Source of the DNA: Narthecium ossifragum
Taxonomy: Eukaryota > Streptophyta > Magnoliopsida > Dioscoreales > Nartheciaceae
Length of the DNA: 64,000 nucleotides
Reading direction: 5' to 3'
Assembly: GCA_963920575.1 (NCBI GenBank)
Contig: OY986964.1
Location: 19,511,395-19,575,394, forward strand
This document shows positions 54,482 to 64,000 of this stretch, one piece after another (positions within the stretch are counted from its first letter, which is position 1; every line of letters begins with the position of its first letter). A program made the position numbers and the translations under genes. The notes under the pieces are model-generated. The model searched no databases. It was given only the letters and a program-made list of their open reading frames with translations, and had not been told where the DNA came from.

Positions 54482-56917
54482 TGTGAGGGCCCGTCCCTCT
54501 GACCTGGCTCGACCGCGTGGGTCGAGAGCCGATTTCCTGTTGGTTTGGTTCCGCGTCGGGTATGATCAGGAGATCGTATGGCGGTTTGGACCCCGGGGGC
54601 ATTTTGGTATATATGCCCTCTGGTGGTCGGTTTCACACCCGCGTTGCACCCACGGCCTTGGATTGATGTATGTGTTTGATTTGAATCTCTAGGGTGCGTT
54701 CGACCGGAAGATCGGAGCTCGATCAGGAAAGATCGAATCGGACGGCTGAGATCGATCTGGATCTCTATATAAGCCATGTCCCATTCTCTCTCTTTCCTTC
54801 TCTTCTCCTGTCGTTTTCTCTCCTTCTCTTTCCTTTGGCTGAGCTAGGGCTTGGAGACGCGGGCTTCGAAGCGCGGATCTTGGTGGCTTGACTGGTTGGA
54901 CGCGTGGAGGAACTGTCGTACTTGCTCAAGTAGGTGTTTCTATCTCGATCTCGCGATCGGGTTCTCCTATGATAGGTTTAATGCCTTTTCACTGTAGGAA
55001 TACTTGTTAGAATGCTGTGTAGCTCATTGTGCTTGTGTTGTAGATGATTTGAAGTATTCCTACCTCGCGATTTTCGTATTCTAACGACTGATTTCCGTAT
55101 TATCGACGTTTTGTCGGTTTTCGCCCGTTTTGACTTAGATAGGAGATTTAACCATCAAAAATGTGATTTCTTCATACCATTAGTTTCCCCATCATTAATT
55201 ACACATGCTTGCAAAGTTTCATCAACTTCCAACTAGATTTGATCCTTAAAATCCAAGAAATTGGATTTTCAGCACTGTTCTAATGAACAGTGCAATAGGC
55301 CTGACGGTCGATCGGTGGATCGACCGTCAAGCGTTGATACGGTCTTCCTGGGCCTGACGGTCGACCGCCGGATCGACCGTCGCATCGTCCGTCAGGCTCT
55401 GTCGGGATTTTGGCCTCCCACGGTCGATGCACCGATCGACCGCGGCTCCCTCCCTTTTTCATCCCGCCTCACGGTCGACTGCCGGATCGACCATCGTGTT
55501 GTCCGTGAGGCTCTGTCCCGTTTTGGGCTTCCCACGGTCGATGAACCGATCGACCGTCGCCCCGATGGTTTTCCTCGTTTTGGTCCCACGGTCGATCGCC
55601 GGATCGACCGTGACATCGACCGTGGCCTCACGGTCGATCGTCGGATCGACCGCCGCATCGACTGTGGGCCCTTGAACAGTGTTTTCTGGCTTTTCTTGAA
55701 TGGTTTTCACTTGGGTCTGTTACCTAAACATGTTGGGAGGTTGGTATGTAGTTTTCATGAAGTTTCCAAGGGATTTCTACTGAGATTGAGATTTAATCGC
55801 GTATATATCCCTTTTCAGTAAATCGATGATTTGGCTTGCATTTAAATACACAGTTGGTTGGCAAATTAAATACTTAATTGTTTGTTTGGCCATTATCTAG
55901 CTTTGAGTGTTAGCTAATGTGGAATTGTGGAACCTTAGCCTCTTGCCGGCGAGTGCCGAGGGCTATTGTATATCTGTCGAACCTATAACTAATGTCGTGG
56001 CATGTAGAGACATCTAGGATAGATGTTTGCCTAGGCTCATGCATTGTGTGCATTAGAGGCATCTGAGGTTAGGCGGGCGATGGTTTGAGTCGCCGATCCG
56101 AGGCTCTCGGGTAGCTCGGATCTAGCCTTAGGACCGTGGCTGGGTAGTCAGGACTAGGGTGTGATTGTATAATCGAATTTCATATTATTGAGGATTTGCG
56201 ATAGTTGACTCTGATCAGTGTTTGAGTTCTAGAGGTCGTGTTGTCTTCCAAGGCCAAGTGCTAAGGATGGATGTTGATGCGTTCCCGACGTGGTTCCCCA
56301 AGGCATGGTATTCCTGCTTGGGTAAGGGTGATCCTGCATGTTACTGTTCCTTGGCCTCCTGGTAACATGTTCAGGAGAGAGGTTTCATAACAGGAGCCCT
56401 CGGGACATCGGCAGGGTTGTGAGACCCGTGGCATCTGTTAGACTTGAGCGGGAAGGCAACACTGTTGTTGTTTTCCTTCTTTCAGTGTGCCGTAGAGTAG
56501 AACCCTAGTGAGCTTATCGCTCACTCCTACCCGGGCTGTGTTTGCAGGTGCAGGCGGCAGTTCTTCTTTTGTGGAGCCGGCGGGATCGGCCTTTGGTGGC
56601 GCGAGTACGTCCAGAGGTGCTTGAGGTTGTTGGAGGATCGACTGTTGTACCTTTTGATAACTTATATATATTGTAAACGTTATTGAGGAATTTTGGATTA
56701 TTATATAATATCTGTCCCTTGGAGGATTTTATTATAGAATCTTGTATCAGTACAACTTGATGTTTATATATATGAATTGAATATCAGTTTCACCTCTGGA
56801 ATGTAAATTGTTTAAATTATCTGTCTTTTCTGCTTCGTATCGCGCCAATTAAAGATGAATAGAGATTGAAACCCTCATGCCCCGCCCTAGATGGGTTTTC
56901 TGGGTCGGTGTGTGACA
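54482..56917 (+). mobile_element. 3' LTR of element F
   Basis: TGTGAGGGCCCG..GTGTGTGACA, 2436 bp. TATA box 54766-54773, TCGA array 55302-55670. Preceded by a weak polypurine tract (TTTTAAGGTTGTTAGGT). ORFs within (54483-55821) are LTR sequence. Confidence 0.95.
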
Positions 56918-56922
56918 TGATG

Positions 56923-57489
56923 GGTCACACTCAGTAAGCAGGAACCAACACTGCTGGCTCACAAGCAGGGAAACAACACTGCAGGCGGGAAATGACGCCG
57001 CTGAGTAGGCAACCCCTCTACTCAAGAGTCATCACAGTTGGACACCAGCTACAAGTCAGAATCTGACTCGAGGCCGACATGACCTCTACAATCATGAAGC
57101 AAGAGGTGTACCAGTCATCTAGACCTATCATCGAATTTGACTGTATTCCACAATTCAAACCGGGTCCAAACTACCCAACCCCGATCCTAGGGCTAAATCT
57201 GAGCTTCCAAGCCTCGGGACGGCAACCCATAGATCGTCCACGCCCTAACCATGCAACTAATGCACAACAAAAATGCATGCGATGAACATACACATATAAG
57301 CAATTAAGTATGCAGCATGATGTGATGATAGCATAACAAGGTCTAGGCTTGGCACTCTGCAGGCCCGGGATGGTGAACATGTATTTAAGGTCTTGAACTG
57401 CTGCAGTGGTACACCACCAATTGCCAGCCAGTTCACCAGCAACATGCATCGGGAAGCAGCCCCGCAAACAACAGAAAACAAACCACGCA
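56923..57489 (-). mobile_element. Partial LTR (K), right part
   Basis: Continuation of K after F. The stretch at 57340-57480 resembles 1-130 of LTR N. Cut at 57490 by LTR J. Confidence 0.65.
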
Positions 57490-58854
57490 TGTGAGGACCC
57501 GTTCCTCCAACCCTGTCCGACCGCATTAGGTCGAGGGCTTGGCTTGGTTGGTTTTGGCGCTGTTGGCCTTGGGTAGCGATCGGTTGATCGCATCGTTGTC
57601 TTTGGACCCCAATCGACCCGCGTAGTGCACACACAACCTTGATTGATGTATGTGATTGAATAGACACAGTAGGAGTGTTCGGGATCGACAAATCCGGACG
57701 AGATTGCGATGAGATCACAATTTGAAGTCAAATCAGATCCAGTCCGATCAATTGGCTCGTCTGAACCGGCTAAGCCTTAACCCTCTCTCTTCTCTCTCCC
57801 TTTTCTTTTCTTTTCTTTTTCCTCTTTTCCTCTTTCTTCCCCTGCCTTCCCCGTGCCCGACCTCCCTTCCTTTTCTCCTCCTCCGCTCGCGACCACGTCG
57901 GCCGGCCCTCTTCCTCCGGAGCTCTCCTCTCCTCTTCCCAGATCCCCCGCCGGCCACGTCCCTCCCGAGCTCCCCTCTCCTCTCCTCTTCCCAGATCCCC
58001 CTCCGGCTTCTCCCTCCTCTCCTTCTCCATCTTTCCGTCGCGCATGGATGGAGGCGTTGGACGGCTCCCGGCGGTTCCCCGGCAAGCCAGAAGCGGCGGC
58101 GACGGCCCCCTCCCCTTTCTCCTTCCCTTTCTCTCTCCCGCGGCTGTCTCTCTTCCTTCTCCGGCGATGGCTGCGGATGTGGGAGGACTCCTGTGGCTCT
58201 CCAGCGAGCTGGAGACGATGGCGTCGACAGAGGATGGCGGATCAAGGTGGATTAGCGTGTGAAGGTAGGGTTTCTACCTACAGCTTTGGGTTATGCTAGA
58301 TCTAGGGTTTGGTTTGATTGTTTGTTGATTTCTTTGTGCTAATTAGCCCCCCTAAGCATGCTTAGTAACTGATTGAAGATTCATGTGATTTGATTTGGGT
58401 TTTATCCGGATTTTAACATGTTTTTCCCGGATTTCTTTGAGTGCTCTGTTCTTCGATGAACAGTCAGTTTCCAGGTCGATTTCTACGTTGTGTGAGCATG
58501 AGCTCTAGTAACGCTCATGATGCAAGTTGTAGATCATCGAATTTACTTTCCAATGCCACTGGTTTCATGATTTTTGGATTTATATACGATTGTTGGTGAA
58601 TATTTTCCTAAACTGCTGCGAAACAGGAATTAAGAAATTAGTCAATTAATTAAGTGGAAATTAGAGATCAATTAAATCCAATTCTTGGACATGAAATCCC
58701 TAACATGAAATTGAGTTCATGCTCAAGTTTGATTTCAAGTTTGACATCAATTCGATGAGATTTCATCGCTTTTGGCCGAAGACCGAAATACGTGGTTTTC
58801 ATCTATTTTCATTCATCCGTTTGAATTGGATTTCGGGTAAGCCTATTGAGAACT
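57490..58854 (+). mobile_element. Partial LTR (J), chromovirus-type
   Basis: Starts TGTGAGGACCCG after ACGCA. Contains the 'cgcgtagtgcacacac' block shared with the other LTRs, a long C/T-rich leader (57780-58150) and AT-richer downstream sequence. Interrupted by Athila LTR H at 58855. Overlapping proline/arginine-rich ORFs (57722-58299) reflect composition. Confidence 0.7.
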
Positions 58855-60518
58855 GATGAGAATGCATAATGTTATATTTTTATCCCTTAATACTTAGTCT
58901 CCTGTGCTTATTTAGTTCCTACATACACTCATTATTCTTATATTTTGATTTAGGATGCAATTGAAGTCCTTAAGTCGAAAAGAAGCTGAAAAGAGTGCAT
59001 GGATCAACTTTAAAGATTTATCTGTATCTGCTCATGAAGAATCAGAGGATGTGCCATACATGGTTGGAGAGCTCTTGAAGTCTAGATTCTGGAAAATTTT
59101 ACGGTTCGTGATTCCGAGTTTCCTAGAGGAAGTTACGTTAATTTTACTACCGATGGCGCAGTCTGGATGGCAGAACAGTAATATGCTGGAAAGTTGGAGC
59201 GATCCGACACCCCAGGTAGGATCGATCGGACCATGCAGAATGGTGACAGAACATGTATTTTTTTGGCTGAACATGGTCCGATCGATCGAATCATCACTCC
59301 TACTGAGCCAGATCGATCCGACTCCTAGAGTTGGATCGATCGGACTCGGGAAATGGCTGAAATTGCATATTTTTATGAGCCAAATCGATCGGACACCTAA
59401 AGTTGGATCGATCGGACTCAAAAATATCCAGAGAAGGTGGATTTTTACGCATTCGATCGATCCAGAGCCTATAGTTCGATCGATCGGACTCGGGCGTAAA
59501 TAGAAGTTGAAGATTTTAACGCATTCGATCGATCCAGCACCCCGAGAAGGATCGATCGGACTTTCCCAGTAACAAAAATCAACGATTGTGATCTAATCCG
59601 AGGGTGGATACAATTGAGGCTATAAATAGGACTCTTTCTAGGATTTGAGGGGGGATTCTTGGACACTTTTGGTTGCTCTTTCTCCTCCTTTATATTTTTT
59701 CTAGGTTTTATCTTGTTTATTGGAATCTTTTGAGGATTGTTCTCGATGGCCCTGCGTGGCTAAATCTTAATCTTTGGTCGAGGAGACTGAAACCTCGGAA
59801 TCAATGAAACTGTGAGATCTAATTTATTTTTATTGTTCAGTTTATAGATGAGTATTGAATATTCTTCTGTGTTTATCCTCATGATTGTCTTGTTTAATTG
59901 CTAGGAGCGCTACTAGTTTATTATTCATGGTGATCTACTGCTAGGTTGGATATCAAATTCGGAATTGTTTGATCCCTCTAATCTGCGAAGCAACTAGGAT
60001 CTAATAATTTACTGCTGATCAGATCTTGTTAGATCTTAGGAAGAATATTCAACTAGATTAAATGCAACCGCTTGTACTTGTGTTGTTTAGCTTCATCGAT
60101 CTCCCTATTCTTAACGCTGCTACTAGATTAAATCTACAGCGCTTGTCTTAGGTTGTCTAGTAGTTAGGGTTGATTAGATCGCTTGTTTCTAATTAACTAT
60201 GATCGAGGAGAGATTCGAATTTAATTCGAACGGTGAATATTCATGGTATAAATTGATTGATACTTGCATCTATGATCAGTTGTTGGATTCCGATGGTGGA
60301 TGTTGACTCAGACCAAGGTTTGTTCTCTTGATTCAACTTGTTTCTTCGTTTTAGATTATTTCTTTACTGTTTTCCTCACGTTTAAAAACCCCCCTATCTT
60401 TGTTCTCTTAGCACAAAACTAGGCTAATCACTCTTCGTGGGATCGACTCGTACTCGCACTACTACATTTATTTTGAAGAGTACTGGATTTATTTTTGAGT
60501 GCATGCGACAGCACATCA
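58855..60518 (+). mobile_element. 5' LTR of Athila element H
   Basis: TGATGAGAATGCATAATG..AGCACATCA, 1664 bp, the B/C type. TATA box TATAAATAGG 59621-59630. Primer-binding site (60524-60541) follows. Confidence 0.92.
59197..59560. promoter_or_regulatory. GATCGATC pair array in LTR H
   Basis: Five pairs with 15-bp spacers, for example GATCGATCCGACTCC..GGATCGATCGG and GATCGATCCAGCACC..GGATCGATCGG, nearly all at 23 bp centre spacing although spacer bases differ. Last site about 60 bp upstream of the TATA box. The clearest example in the window. Confidence 0.75.
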
Positions 60519-60523
60519 AATTT

Positions 60524-60541
60524 TGGCGCCGTTGCCGGGGA
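60524..60541 (+). other. Primer-binding site of H
   Basis: TGGCGCCGTTGCCGGGGA, perfect tRNA-Asp-type match, 6 bp after the LTR end. Confidence 0.92.
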
Positions 60542-60622
60542 GTGATTCTAGTTGATTTTTGTGCTTATAGTGATCTTTATTTTCAAAAAAAAAAAAAAAA
60601 AAAAACTAAGAGCCCCTTGGTT

Positions 60623-61038
60623 ATGGACCCGAATTATGATATGCCATCGGGTTACATATGGAATGATGATTTGTCTTTTGGTTATGAACCCGTTTACAAT
60701 AATGACACTTATGGTTTCTTAAACCCGGCCTATGATTCATATTCATATTCTTCTAATTCGGATTTTAGAGATCATACCGAGCCTAGTTGGCAGTTTCATG
60801 ATTTCTCAAACCCGACCTATGATTCATATTCATATTCTTATAACTCGGATTTTAGAGGTCATACCTACCCTAGTTGGCAGTTTCAAGCACAAATGCAAGA
60901 GATTCTGAAGGTAATGGAAGAAAATACTAATTCCTTAAGAGAAAATACTAAGTCCTTAAGAGAAAATACTAATTCCTTAAGAGAAATGCGCAATTCTTGG
61001 GAGGAAAGATTTTCTAGGGAACGTGACAAAACTGAAAA
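60623..61038 (+). CDS. Tyrosine-rich repeat ORF of H, truncated
   Basis: ATG at 60623 (MDPNYDMPSGYIWNDD) occupies the gag position after the primer-binding site. It has two 29-residue repeats (NPAYDSYSYSSNSDFRDHTE and NPTYDSYSYSYNSDFRGHTY, 87-bp period from 60722), then three and a half copies of the 7-residue unit ENTNSLR, which could form a coiled coil. It has no resemblance to the gag of A, B or D. Cut at 61039 by chromovirus I; the following codons to 61120 belong to that LTR. Family and function unknown. Confidence 0.65.
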
Positions 61039-61900
61039 TGTTACGCCGTGCCTTCTCGTAGGCACGGGTACCTGGTCTCTTCCCTGGTCTCAGTTCTTCC
61101 TTAGCCAAATCTATGGCTAGGTCGAGAGATACCTTTAGGGTTTTAGGAGAAGGACCCTAGGTATTCGACGAGGAAGATGAAGACTGGAGGTAGGAGACGG
61201 TAGAGAAGAGGTTACCTTGCAGATCCTCTTGTGGTTGGCTGGTTACTCTTGGAGATCAACGCCAAGAGAGGTGGAAGAAGGGAGGCGGCAGCCAAGGAGG
61301 ACGCCGGGATGGGAGCGGTGGCTGGTAGCGGCGAACGGCGGTGGTGATGGTGGTAGCCGGCGGGTGGAGAAGGCCAGCAAGAGAGAGAAACGTGGGGGGG
61401 CTGGTGGTGGTGGAATATTAAATTAGAGCTACTCCTAAGATATCCTACTTTAACTACTAACTTTATTCTTCAATGCATAAAACCTAATACAAGCTATGGA
61501 GGTCCTTTTATAGAGGCCTCAAGAGAGTCCTACTTCAACTAGAGAACTACCTTGCTTTAATCAGCAATTAACCATACTTTCCTACTAAGACTCAATCATA
61601 ACTCAAACTCCCTAACAAACTGGACTCAAAATAGGAACTAATAAAACAAAGCATAAACTGGACTCAAACTAGGAAATCAACTAGGAAAGCAATTAAGAAC
61701 TAACTAAGGTAGTAACCAGCTAAGGATTAGGATCCCTAAGGCCGGCTTTGGCTTGAGAGCTGGTCCAAGGTCGGGTCCTACCAAGGGGTGGGGCCTGACC
61801 TGCGTGGGTCCCAACTGGATCTAGCCCATGTGTCGGCCCTGCCCCATAATTGGGCGTGGGTTGGTCTAGCCCAGGTGGAGCTGGACTTCCAACCGTATCA
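61039..61900 (-). mobile_element. 3' LTR of Reina-type chromovirus I
   Basis: On the minus strand it runs TGATACGGTTGG (61900) to CGGCGTAACA (61039), 862 bp, TATA box TATAAAAGG at 61504-61512. Inserted after GAAAA in H. Same family as the solo LTR at 6170-7520. No GATCGATC array. Confidence 0.93.
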
Positions 61901-64000
61901 TCCCCTCCGCCTTCGAAAAGAGCCTTGTCCTCAAGGCTGAAGTCAGGATAACGATCCAAGAAATCAGTGAATACCTCCCATGTGGCTTTAGCTGGACTAT
62001 GGCCCTTCCAATGCACTAGAACTTCTTCTGATTGCCGGAGAAAGTGCCAATGGTCGATGATAGCTTGGGGATACAGCTTAGGCTGCTCTTCTGAGGGGTC
62101 CGGAATCTCGGTGATGACCGGTACTTCAATTCCATTGTGCTTTTTCAGAAGTGATACATGAAAAACAGGGTGCACCTTGGAATCTGATGGGAATCGGAGG
62201 CGATAGGCGACAGCGCCTATACGCTCCAGTACCTCGTATGGCCCATAGAACTTCGCAGCGAGCTTCTGTGACTTGCGCTTGGCCACGGACTTCTGTTGAT
62301 AGGGCTGTAGCTTGACGTAGACCATCTCACCAATCTGAAACTCGACGTCTCGATGTCCACGATCATAGGTCTGCATCATCCTGTTCTGGACAGCTGCTAA
62401 CCTTGACTTGACATCTGCTATCACTTGATCCCTTTCAACTAAGAAGTGATCTACAGCTGCTGATCTAGCCGTTCCAGATACATAGGACAAGAGGGTAGGT
62501 GGGGGTCGGCCATACACAACCTTATAAGGCGTCCGCTGGATGCTGGAGTGCCAACTGGTGTTGTAGGTGTATTCCGCCTAGGTCAGCCATTGGGTCCACT
62601 GTGAAGGTCGATCACCTGAAAAACAGTGTAAGTACATCTCAAGGGACCGATTAACTACCTCCGTTTGGCCATCTGTCTGTGGGTGGTAGGCTGAGGAAAA
62701 TCTGAACTTGACTCCCTGGAGTTTGAAGATCTCCTGCCAAAAGTTGCTGGTGAAGGTGGGATCTCGATCACAAACAATACTGGTTGGCATGCCATGGTGC
62801 TTGAACACGGTGTCGAAGAAGACTCGTGCTACAGAATAGGCCGTGTAGGGATGCCGTAGGGGAGCGAAGTGTGCATACTTGGACAATCTGTCGACGACTA
62901 CTAGAATTGCCGTGTATCCTCGAGAAGAAGGAAGGCCATCGATGAAGTCCATAGAAACATCAGTCCATACCTCTTGGGGAATTGGTAGGGGCTGAAGTAT
63001 GCCGGCTGGCTTTAGAGTCTCGGCCTTGTGTCGCTGGCAGGTGTCACATTGGTGGATGAAGTCCTTGATCCGCGCCTGAGCTCCCTTCCAATAGAAGGTG
63101 TTTCGCAGCCGGTGCCACATCTTGACGAACCCCTCATGTGTGCTGGAATGTAGGGTCGCCAAGATCTCCGGAATGACTGGGGCGTTCTTCCTCAAGAAGA
63201 TGCGGTCCTTGTGGAAGATGACTCCATTGCGAACTGTCCACGGTCCCTTGGTGATTCCGTCTTGGATGTCCTTGGCGAGCTTTTGCATCTCCGCATTAGT
63301 TTTGACATCCTCCTCAATTGGTTCTAGCCACTGAGGAACCGGACTAGAGATGGCAGCTATCGAGTGTGGCGATGCTGTCATGACGGCGGGGCTGAACTCA
63401 AGTTGGCCGTGGGAGAGGTTGTCTGGATTAGGAGGGACAGGATCAGAAGTTGGCGACGGTAGCGGATCCTCTACCAGGGACTTGGTGGCTGGAAGATCCA
63501 CAAACACTTGGCCAATCATCATGCCAAGTGAGGGTTCTCCATGCTCATCTAGGACCGGGGTCTCCTCTTCCAAGTCAGCTTCACCCAGATCTTCCACGGC
63601 TGGTTCCTCGTTGGCGATCTCAATGCTCAACAGCTGCTTACAGCGGCGCCCCGGTGTAAAGGGCTCGTCACATTGGAAGCAAAGTCCTTGTGATCTTCGT
63701 TGTTGCAGTTCAGCTAGGGATAACTGTCTCCGTTGGGGTTGGACTGTAGTTTGAGTCTGACTAGGAGTCCTAGTTTGAGTAGAACTAGGAGTCCTAGTCT
63801 CACTCGAACTCCAGTTCGCGCGCGCGGTACGGGCAGCGGGGGCTGGACGGGTAGGTGCAGGCGTCGTCCTTGCCGTAGCATGCCGGATCGCGTATTGCTT
63901 CGCCTCATGAATCTTGGCATAGCTGATAGCCTCGGCTATGGTGGCTGGTCTAGCAAGCTGAACATCGTACCTGATGGCCGGTTTCAGTCCGCTGATGAAG
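61720..64000 (-). CDS. Gag-integrase-chromodomain ORF of element I
   Basis: Minus-strand frame open from the window edge to 61720, broken only by TAG at 62578-62580 (expected Trp). It starts inside gag (YDVQLARPATIAEAISYAKI), with knuckle-like GLCFQCDEPFTPGRRC and an acidic linker. It then passes in frame, with no protease, RT or RNase H, to integrase: STHEGFVKMWHRLRNTFYW, CDTCQRHKAETLKPAG, catalytic VSMDFIDGLPSSRG, SIVCDRDPTFTSNF and HPQTDGQTEVVNRSLEMYL. After the stop: VHPVFHVSLLKKHNGIEV and a chromodomain (EEVLVHWKGHSPAKATWEVF), which in such elements guides insertion to heterochromatin. It reads through the polypurine tract into the LTR. Almost undamaged, so a young internal-deletion derivative. 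Confidence 0.92.
61901..61914 (-). other. Polypurine tract of element I
   Basis: Minus strand AAGGCGGAGGGGA immediately before the LTR start TGATACGG. It is also coding, as the FEGGG of the chromodomain tail. Confidence 0.85.

Larger units (their letters stand above)
47435..56917 (+). mobile_element. Tekay/Del-type chromovirus F, full length
   Basis: 5' LTR 47435-49861, tRNA-Met primer-binding site 49865, gag-protease-RT-RNase H-integrase remnants 50065-54270, 3' LTR 54482-56917. TSD TGATG on both sides (47430-47434, 56918-56922), both perfect. Total 9483 bp. The coding region has several nonsense codons and frameshifts and lacks the integrase core, so F cannot move on its own. Confidence 0.95.

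Noticed and set aside
57722..58299. Several overlapping Pro/Arg-rich ORFs in LTR J
   Set aside because: They lie in a pyrimidine-rich LTR leader and are open on both strands; no homology seen.

Overview
The window is flowering-plant intergenic heterochromatin: LTR retrotransposons nested inside one another, with no intact host gene. Evidence for a plant is the Athila-type Ty3/gypsy elements with a tRNA-Asp-type primer-binding site, Tekay/Del- and Reina-type chromoviruses, and a Mutator-like element carrying pieces of a plant laccase and a plastid-type small heat-shock protein. The high third-position GC of those two captured pieces suggests a commelinid-type monocot, but the species cannot be fixed.

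Layout. 1-1236 is part of a minus-strand LTR. 1410-2468 is a solo LTR with a perfect 5-bp target-site duplication (TSD). About 3061-9586 is the 3' part of an Athila-type element (G), broken by a 3.4-kb Pack-MULE (4735-8141) that is itself broken by a Reina solo LTR (6170-7520). A CTT/CCT polypyrimidine tract follows, apparently split into three pieces (9599-10244, 17021-17211, 26558-26760) by two gag-pro-only Athila elements, A (10245-17020) and B (17212-26557). B holds another solo LTR (21231-22790). A minus-strand Athila (E; 26777-28801 and 45306-45571) is split by a larger Athila-type element D (28802-45305), which keeps gag, protease, part of RT, RNase H, integrase and a further acidic ORF, and which holds an Athila LTR-gag remnant (C, 34181-36194) and a 2.5-kb solo LTR (40729-43195). 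45583-57489 holds chromovirus-type LTR fragments (L, K) around a complete Tekay/Del-type element F (47435-56917, TSD TGATG). LTR fragment J (57490-58854) is followed by Athila LTR H (58855-60518) with an unusual tyrosine-rich ORF, cut by a minus-strand Reina-type chromovirus I (61039 to beyond the window).

The signal I find most interesting is not a gene. Arrays of TCGA-centred palindromes recur in elements of different lineages: paired GATCGATC sites with a nearly constant 22-23 bp centre spacing, ending about 45-60 bp upstream of the TATA box in four Athila LTRs, and TCGA triplets at exactly 12-bp spacing in Tekay-type LTRs and in the leader and 3' region of Athila D. Spacing and position are kept while the spacers diverge, which looks like a shared cis-regulatory module. 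A second candidate is a two-hairpin motif with compensatory stem changes just after the last main ORF of three Athila elements.

Element boundaries come from TG..CA ends, TSDs, primer-binding sites, polypurine tracts and comparison of copies within the window. Family names come from recognised protein motifs and were not checked against a database.
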